A stretch of DNA of 13,292 nucleotides from contig NWUY0300015250.1 of NCBI GenBank assembly GCA_004151065.3, forward strand, positions 8,009-21,300, read 5' to 3'. The DNA is from Larix sibirica (taxonomy: Eukaryota > Streptophyta > Pinopsida > Pinales > Pinaceae). A program made the translations under genes and the position numbers. This document shows positions 8,790 through 13,292 of the stretch, piece by piece (within the stretch, counting starts at the first letter, position 1; every line of letters begins with the position of its first letter). The notes beneath the pieces are model-generated. The model saw nothing but the letters and a program-made list of their open reading frames with translations, ran no database searches and was not told the origin of the DNA.

Positions 8790-9260
8790 AAGGTTTCCTG
8801 AAGTTAAACTTTGATGGGACCTTTAAAGGAAATCTAGGGGGTGCGGGCTATGGAGGAGTCTTTAGAAACACATGTGGTGAAATTATCAGTACCTGTGCAG
8901 GGATCCTTAGGATTGAAATAAGCAATGCTATGGAATTGTGGGCCCTGTACAATGTCTTGAATCCATCCATCCAACATAAATTCCTTCGGCTTCTAGTTAA
9001 AGGAAACTCATAACTAATAATTGATATGCTCATCTGCCTTCAAAATGGCATTCCACCCTCCAAGCTCTCTTCTAGTTGGAGGCTTGACAAACTCCTTATC
9101 TCTATAGAAAAAATGATAAACCCCCTACTTGTTATTGTCCCCTCACACATTAAATGATTGGCCAATGATGTTGTTGATCATCTAACAAACAAGGGGGTTG
9201 ATCTACATGAAGACTGCATCAATCCTATTTGGTCCTTGGAGCATCCAAATCCCTTATCTC
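8790..9260 (+). pseudogene. LINE-B ORF2: RNase H domain
   Basis: One frame reads FLKLNFDGTFKGN, AGYGGVFRNTCGEI, SNAMELWAL, then NGIPPSKLSSSW and NDVVDHLTNKGVD. The acidic residues expected for RNase H are Asp at 8813-8815 and Glu at 8933-8935, both present; the third (GDS) reads GNS with Asn at 9005-9007; the fourth Asp at 9176-9178 is present. In-frame stops occur at 9011-9013 and 9155-9157, the latter a TGA that may replace TGG. The domain is better preserved than the RT and belongs to a different sequence group from the RNase H in LINE-A. It would remove RNA from the hybrid during second-strand synthesis. Confidence 0.86.
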
Positions 9261-9470
9261 TTTCATGTCAAGCTATAGAATAACAAGATTGGTCTTTCTC
9301 AGATGGGGTGGAATTAAGGTGATTTAGAGGTATTTATGACGATAGGATGATAGGTGATCCACATGAACCATTATCTTATGTGCAGAATTCAACACCCTCC
9401 ATTCCCGAGCATAGACATGTACATCACCACTTACATCATTCAATGTGTGTTAATGGAGGAGAGATGATCA

Positions 9471-10154
9471 GAGGTATTGGATGCTAGGAAACTTGTTAAT
9501 GATAGGAGGGATCAATTTGGGCCTTCATCCCTCATCTACCCAAGCCCTAGTGATAGTTTCTTGACTCGAAGCATCTCAAGCATTGGTCTACAGCTAGTGT
9601 TCTGGTGTGAAGGTGGTGCTGGAGAAATCATAATCGTGCATAAGAATCATCAAGCTACAAGTCAGTGAGGTTGTTCATGTTCTGCATAGACCCAAGATAC
9701 AAGTGGGGATTGCATAGCTTGGGACTTCGACTCCATCACAGACACATTACTAGACATTAGAAATGACATTCATGACATGGATGAAGACGTGTAAGCTAGG
9801 ATGCAAGAGCTCAGTCACCGAGTTCAAGTGATGATAGAGCTGTGTGAAAATATACTAGATCTCTTGCACCTCCCCTCTCCACTTCTAGTAGTGGTCTTGG
9901 AGACCAAGTTGGAAAATTCTTCTAAGGTAGTGGTGGAGGAGAATCCTTCCCAAACTATGGTGACCAATCTTGCAACCAACGGGCCTGATATCAAGAAGGC
10001 GGAAAATCATCTAGAAATAGACAATTTTGTGAAGGAGGTGAATCCCATAGATCCCCCTACTAGAATTGGAAAAAATGAAGCTCCAATCCCCATTTTTTCT
10101 ATTGAAGAGCCCACACAGCACTTGCAATGTCTAGATACCAGCTACACAAAGTAG
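9471..10154 (+). pseudogene. LINE-B ORF2: C-terminal tail beyond RNase H, part coiled-coil-like
   Basis: After a frameshift somewhere in 9290-9470, a single frame runs from EVLDARKLVNDRRDQ to the stop at 10152-10154 with only three stops (TGA at 9666, TAG near 9690, TAA at 9792). Segment ITDTLLDIRNDIHDMDED and, after the stop at 9792, ARMQELSHRVQVMIELCENI show regularly spaced hydrophobic residues suggesting a helical coiled coil. The last ~80 residues are polar and proline-containing. I recognise no named domain. The low number of stops and the position between RNase H and the 3' UTR indicate it was the C-terminus of ORF2, not a host gene. LINE-C carries a similar-length tail. Confidence 0.6.
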
Positions 10155-10476
10155 CTTCAATTACAACAACTTCCCTACATTTAGCTGGTTTGGCATGGTT
10201 TTTCTATCTTGGCTCATCTCTATGTTTTATGTCTGTAGTTTTATGTTATATGTCTAGGATAGTCAATATGGAAGAATGTTTGATTCTACTATTATTTTTG
10301 TATGGGGCCTAGTAGTGGCAATTAAAAATTGTTTTGGGCACTTTCATAAGTATTTTCCTGAAGGTTTTTGTACTCTTTGTCTGAACAGTTTTCTCCTATT
10401 GGGAGGCTTAGTTTCCTTGAATGCATATGTAAATTTTATGAAGGTATAATGGAAGATCTATATTTTTACAAAAAAA
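10155..10476 (+). other. LINE-B 3' UTR and A-tail
   Basis: Non-coding sequence follows the ORF2 stop, with T/G-rich blocks such as GGTTTTTGTACTCTTTG (near 10364) and TCCTATTGGGAGGCTTAG (near 10394), a style common at LINE 3' ends. It ends GGAAGATCTATATTTTTAC followed by seven A residues (10470-10476). The right target-site duplication starts at the next base. Confidence 0.75.
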
Positions 10477-10486
10477 GTATATATTA
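10477..10486 (+). repeat. Right target-site duplication of LINE-B
   Basis: GTATATATTA follows directly on the A-tail and is identical to 4131-4140. Its exact placement at both element ends is the reason to call it a target-site duplication, although the sequence itself is simple and AT-rich. Confidence 0.65.
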
Positions 10487-10866
10487 AATTTTTAATTTTA
10501 ATGATTATTATATATTCATAAAAAAATGGAATTTTATAAAACAAATTATTAATTTATGATATAAGAATGAAAATAAAATACTATTATGACAATGGAAAAC
10601 ATAATTAAATTTAAGGAAAAAGAATATTTTTAATAAAAAATTATTTCAAATATATATATATATATATAAGCAAGAATTGTCCTTTTATTCTATTAAAATA
10701 TAGTCTAATATATAGTATACAAAAGATCAACTCTTAGGTTCCCCTCCCAAAGGAAAACAAAGCAATGTGAGAGTTGTAAGGCCCAAGTCTAAGAGAGGGT
10801 CTTGAAATATTGGATTAAAAACATTAACATCATGGCCGGAAAAGAAAAACCTTTAACTTGATATCA
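10487..10866. other. AT-rich spacer between convergent LINE 3' ends
   Basis: The first half is extreme A/T low-complexity sequence, including a (TA)9 microsatellite. The second half (about 10735-10860) is more complex but contains no open frame, RNA gene or transposon motif that I recognise. It separates the 3' end of LINE-B from the 3' end of LINE-C. Confidence 0.6.
10651..10668. repeat. (TA)9 microsatellite
   Basis: Nine perfect TA dinucleotides lie in an AT-rich spacer. It is likely length-polymorphic; no function is implied. Confidence 0.9.
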
Positions 10867-10976
10867 TTTTTTTCTAGTCTTGAACAACATAAGATAATAA
10901 AAGTATGGCCTATGAATTCAAGTGTATACAAACCAAAAATTTCTTATTATGAACAAGAAACTTGAAACTAAAAGAG
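10867..10976 (-). other. LINE-C 3' UTR and A-tail
   Basis: The ~105 bp after the minus-strand stop is non-coding and T-rich (for example TTTGGTTTGTATACACTTGA on the minus strand), ending GACTAG and seven A residues. It does not share the GGAAGATCT end motif of LINE-A and LINE-B, which supports a separate subfamily. Confidence 0.65.
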
Positions 10977-12299
10977 CTACTTGACAATTTGAGGGCGGTT
11001 CATGTGAGATCCTTCAGTGTGTCCCTCTAGAGCATAGCTGGAATCATCATCCTTTTCCATATTGATAAAATGGGATGGGGCATGAACAAGCTCATGTTGA
11101 TGAGGTGGGACTGAAGCGGAGCACTCTTCATCAACTGGAAACCTTAAACCTATATCCTAGAGCCTTGGCGAGGAGGTTTTACTTTGCTTCTATGGATTAC
11201 AATTGATATGGGATATCATTGATAAATCCCATTCTATTGTTTAAATATTCCATTCGGATTTAGAGATCACCATAGGTTTCCCCTCGCTCAGTTATAGTTC
11301 TACCAAGGAGGGATTTATTGACTAGTAAAGGTCCATAGTCCTATTAAAGAGCACTAGTATTCTATAGGTGTTATTCCGGTCCAGAATCCAACCATTAAAG
11401 TCTGCATGCCTCTCAACCTTCACGGTGGACTCTTTTTCCATTCTAATCTCTTCCTCCATGCCTTCTATTTATATTTTCTCCTTCTCAAAGATGTGCTATC
11501 TATATAATTGAGTTGTGTGATGGGATCTTTTGATATCATGAGACTCTAAACCATATGAATTTTCCTCAGCTTTATGGAGTCTCCTAGTTCTCAACCCTAC
11601 TCTATTCAACAATAGATCTTGTTCAAGGGTACTGCTATATAATTTTCCCATCCATTCTTCCTTGCCTCCTTGCTTTTACATCTCTATGAGATACTATCTA
11701 AAAAGATTCGATATTGCAATTTCTAAATCCATTTTTTCTATGACGTTCACCAACAACTCTATGCTATCTTTGATGAAGTATCTATTCATATTAAAATTCC
11801 TAATTCTCTTATTGAAATTATTGGCAATGCGAATTGGGCTCGGGAAACTAGTAATCATTAGCATACACCTTCGATTTTACTCGACTAGGGCCATATTACT
11901 GTAAACAACCTAGAGATTTGAATGCCCATCTAGTTCCATATTTTGGTCAATCATGCAAAGGGGGTATCTACAAACCACTTTCTTTGGGGGTACCATCAGA
12001 ATGATTCAAATTCTCGCTTTCATCTTAGTTCTTTCTGACATTCTAATTGTCGATTAGACTGATGTTCTCTACTTTGTCTCATCGTTGGCCATCTATCCTC
12101 CCACTTCTTCCACTTGTATTTCCGTGGAATGGGCCTCCTCTAGCATTTGGTAAATGTCATTGTTCTAGTTCATGCATGGGATGGATAGCCTACTTGGGAC
12201 ACTTTTTTCCATGTCCACCAGATGTTTACAATATTTTCTTAATGGGTGATGTTGGAGGTCCAACTCTAACATGTTGATCTCACTTTCCTAACTACCGAT
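10977..12299 (-). pseudogene. LINE-C ORF2: C-terminal tail beyond RNase H
   Basis: The RNase H frame continues past LADMLLNTGIGS with ESEINMLELDLQHHPLRK, NNDIYQMLEEAHSTE and RMSERTKMKAR-like charged sequence, broken mainly by TAG and TAA. From about 11789 another phase is more open (MNRYFIKDSIELLVNVIEKM, later MEEEIRMEKESTVKVERH) and ends SSYALEGHTEGSHMNRPQ-IVK with TAG at 10979-10977. Charged helical, coiled-coil-like stretches and an acidic C-terminus recur. No named domain is recognised. I treat it as the counterpart of the LINE-B tail, although direct sequence similarity between the two is not obvious by eye. Confidence 0.55.
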
Positions 12300-12695
12300 A
12301 CCTGTATTTAAGAGCATGTCCGCCAACTTATTACCTTGGTGTCTGACATGGGAGGGAATGAGAACATGAAATATGGGATTTATGTGGGATATTTATTCTA
12401 GTCCATAGATAATGTGTCAACTCATGGAGAGTTTTCTAGACTTGGAGCCATGTAGCATCTTCCAAATGGCTTGGATGAGGATTTAGGAATCCCCATCAAT
12501 GACCATCTTATTGAGTTCAAGTCTTAGAGCAATTTGAACCTTGAAAAGCAAAGATTGAATTTCAACTGCATTGTTTGAATCTATACCTAGTGGCCCTACA
12601 TAAGCCCAAAGGACTTTCCCTTTCTCATTACAGGTAACTCCTCCATATCTTGTTAGGCCTTGATTGACTTGAGAGGCTCCATCGAAATTAAGTTT
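12300..12695 (-). pseudogene. LINE-C ORF2: RNase H domain with all four acidic residues
   Basis: The single-frame translation reads KLNFDGASQVNQGLTRYGG, EKGKVLWAYVGPLGIDSNNA, VEIQSLLF, MVIDGDS, then HVLIPSHVRHQGNKLADMLL. The expected catalytic residues are all present: Asp (12683-12681), Glu (12563-12561), Asp of GDS (12491-12489) and Asp of LAD (12319-12317). Three in-frame stops, two TAA and one TGA, interrupt the domain, with no frameshift. It is clearly different in sequence from the RNase H domains of LINE-A and LINE-B. The role in a live element is degradation of the RNA strand after reverse transcription. Confidence 0.88.
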
Positions 12696-12839
12696 TCAGA
12701 ATCTTGAAGGGGGGTTAGAACAAAATATCTGGCTCTGGTTTTGCACTTGCTTGGATTTGAAAAGAATAGGCTCGACCGTAAAGATTAGATTCCAATTATC
12801 CATAATAATCTACTCCTTCGGCTCACACATAATATCCTC

Positions 12840-13255
12840 TTGATTCCAACTGTTTTGAACTAGAGTTTCCTATCTGTTGCATCTTAGAATTCTCCAAGCC
12901 TAGTCCATATCCATAGTTTCATTCTTGAATATCTTTCTTTTATGTGCTTTCCAAATATCCCAGATAAGGAAACCTAGTATAAGTTACCATATTCCATTAA
13001 CTATGTTGTTGTTAAAAGGATCTTGGTGCAACTTTACCATGGTGTCTCTAATAGAGTCTCTATCTTAGCCAAATTGGTGAAAGAGGAATGCTAATCTATC
13101 CCAAAACCTGGACGGATAAGAGAAACTATTAAGAATGTGATTCATATCCTTCCCATGAGTCTTGGAGATTTTACACTAAAAGGTCCTTTCAAATATTCTT
13201 CGTTGGTGCTTATTTCAAGTGAATATTTTTTTGTCGATGACTAGCCAAAGAAAGG
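12840..13255 (-). pseudogene. LINE-C ORF2: zf-RVT domain and linker
   Basis: Minus-strand translation gives KISTFLWLVIDKKIFT, then CKISKTHGKDMNHIL, FSYPSRFWDRLAFLFHQFG, FLIWDIWKAHKRKIFKNE and AWRILRC. This is the zf-RVT domain and the IWxxRNxxIF-like linker of plant LINEs. The first cysteine (CKIS) and the histidine (MNH) are visible, but the second cysteine is Ser and the last is Phe. Interrupting stops are mostly TAG, TAA or TGA at positions where Gln or Trp would fit. It is a broken remnant. Confidence 0.8.
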
Positions 13256-13292
13256 TGGATATTTTAGGCTAGAACTTGGAAGTACATATACC

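Larger units (their letters stand above)
4141..10476 (+). mobile_element. LINE-B: near-complete plant L1-type LINE (6.3 kb), decayed
   Basis: This non-LTR retrotransposon carries, in canonical order, the C-terminal part of ORF1 (zinc knuckle), then ORF2 with endonuclease, reverse transcriptase, connector with zf-RVT, RNase H and a C-terminal tail, then a 3' UTR and seven A residues at 10470-10476. It is flanked by a 10-bp direct repeat. The 5' end is truncated inside ORF1, so the promoter and the ORF1 N-terminus are missing. Many in-frame stops and several frameshifts show it cannot mobilise itself. Some stops sit where LINE proteins usually have tryptophan, glutamine or arginine, as expected from C-to-T decay of methylated DNA. 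An undetermined base (N) at 4144 lies almost on the 5' junction. Confidence 0.88.
10867..13292 (-). mobile_element. LINE-C: plant L1-type LINE, 3' part, minus strand, cut by window edge
   Basis: Reading the minus strand from 13292 downward gives zf-RVT, linker, RNase H, a long C-terminal tail ending at a stop (10979-10977), a ~105-bp 3' UTR and seven A residues (T-run at 10867-10873 on the plus strand). The rest of the element, including the reverse transcriptase if present, would lie to the right of the window. In-frame stops are numerous, but frameshifts are fewer than in LINE-B: the RNase H reads through in one frame. No target-site duplication can be tested without the other end. It converges on LINE-B, tail to tail. 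Confidence 0.85.

Noticed and set aside
9801-10154. 117-residue open frame as an independent gene
   Set aside because: The same frame continues upstream through TAA at 9792 with coiled-coil-like sequence, and it lies between LINE-B RNase H and its 3' UTR; it is best read as the ORF2 C-terminus.
10127-10312. Hydrophobic 61-residue open frame
   Set aside because: It overlaps the LINE-B ORF2 stop in another frame and reflects the T-rich 3' UTR, not a membrane protein gene.
3140-10486. LTR retrotransposon or endogenous pararetrovirus as source of the RT and RNase H
   Set aside because: There are no long terminal repeats, primer-binding site, protease or integrase. The domain order endonuclease-RT-zf-RVT-RNase H, the A-tail and a short target duplication are those of a LINE.
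11662-12277. Plus-strand open frames of 76-80 codons
   Set aside because: They lie antisense to the LINE-C C-terminal tail and have no recognisable features.
1-13292. tRNA, rRNA or other structured RNA genes
   Set aside because: I looked for tRNA-like A and B boxes and obvious rRNA blocks and saw none I could support by eye; covariance-model scanning was not possible.

Overview
The window looks like nuclear DNA of a seed plant, and most probably a gymnosperm such as a conifer. This rests on one intronless plant aspartyl protease gene of the nepenthesin (A1B) type set among decayed LINE retrotransposons of the plant L1 kind, with AT-rich low-complexity spacers and no bacterial-style gene packing. 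The conifer assignment is inference from the style of the LINEs and the low gene density. No species can be named from sequence alone.

Layout. Positions 1-1000 are AT-rich and repetitive: an old ~200-bp imperfect direct repeat and a 43-bp minisatellite. Positions 1117-2544 (minus strand) carry the only intact gene, a 475-residue secreted aspartyl protease. A candidate TATA box lies upstream at 2609-2616 and two AATAAA signals lie downstream at 996-1013. A ~500-bp AT-rich upstream region separates it from the first transposon. Everything from about 3140 to the window end is LINE-derived. LINE-A (about 3140-4130, plus) is a 5'-truncated remnant with only the zinc-binding RT-associated domain and RNase H. 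LINE-B (4141-10476, plus) is nearly complete: the end of ORF1 with a zinc knuckle, then ORF2 with endonuclease, reverse transcriptase, connector/zf-RVT, RNase H and a long C-terminal tail, then a 3' UTR and a short A-tail. LINE-C (10867-13292, minus) runs off the window edge and shows zf-RVT, RNase H, a C-terminal tail and an A-tail. LINE-B and LINE-C are tail to tail across a 380-bp AT-rich spacer.

The strongest structural observation is a 10-bp direct repeat, GTATATATTA. It occurs immediately before the first recognisable LINE-B coding sequence (4131-4140) and immediately after its A-tail (10477-10486). This is the expected target-site duplication and defines LINE-B as a 6.3-kb insertion into, or right at, the 3' end of LINE-A.

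The genes do not form a pathway. The protease is a host gene; the rest is a record of at least three LINE insertions, all now dead through in-frame stops and frameshifts. I found no convincing new biological system. The points most worth checking are the target-site duplication, the three mutually divergent RNase H domains, and the C-terminal extensions beyond RNase H in LINE-B and LINE-C.
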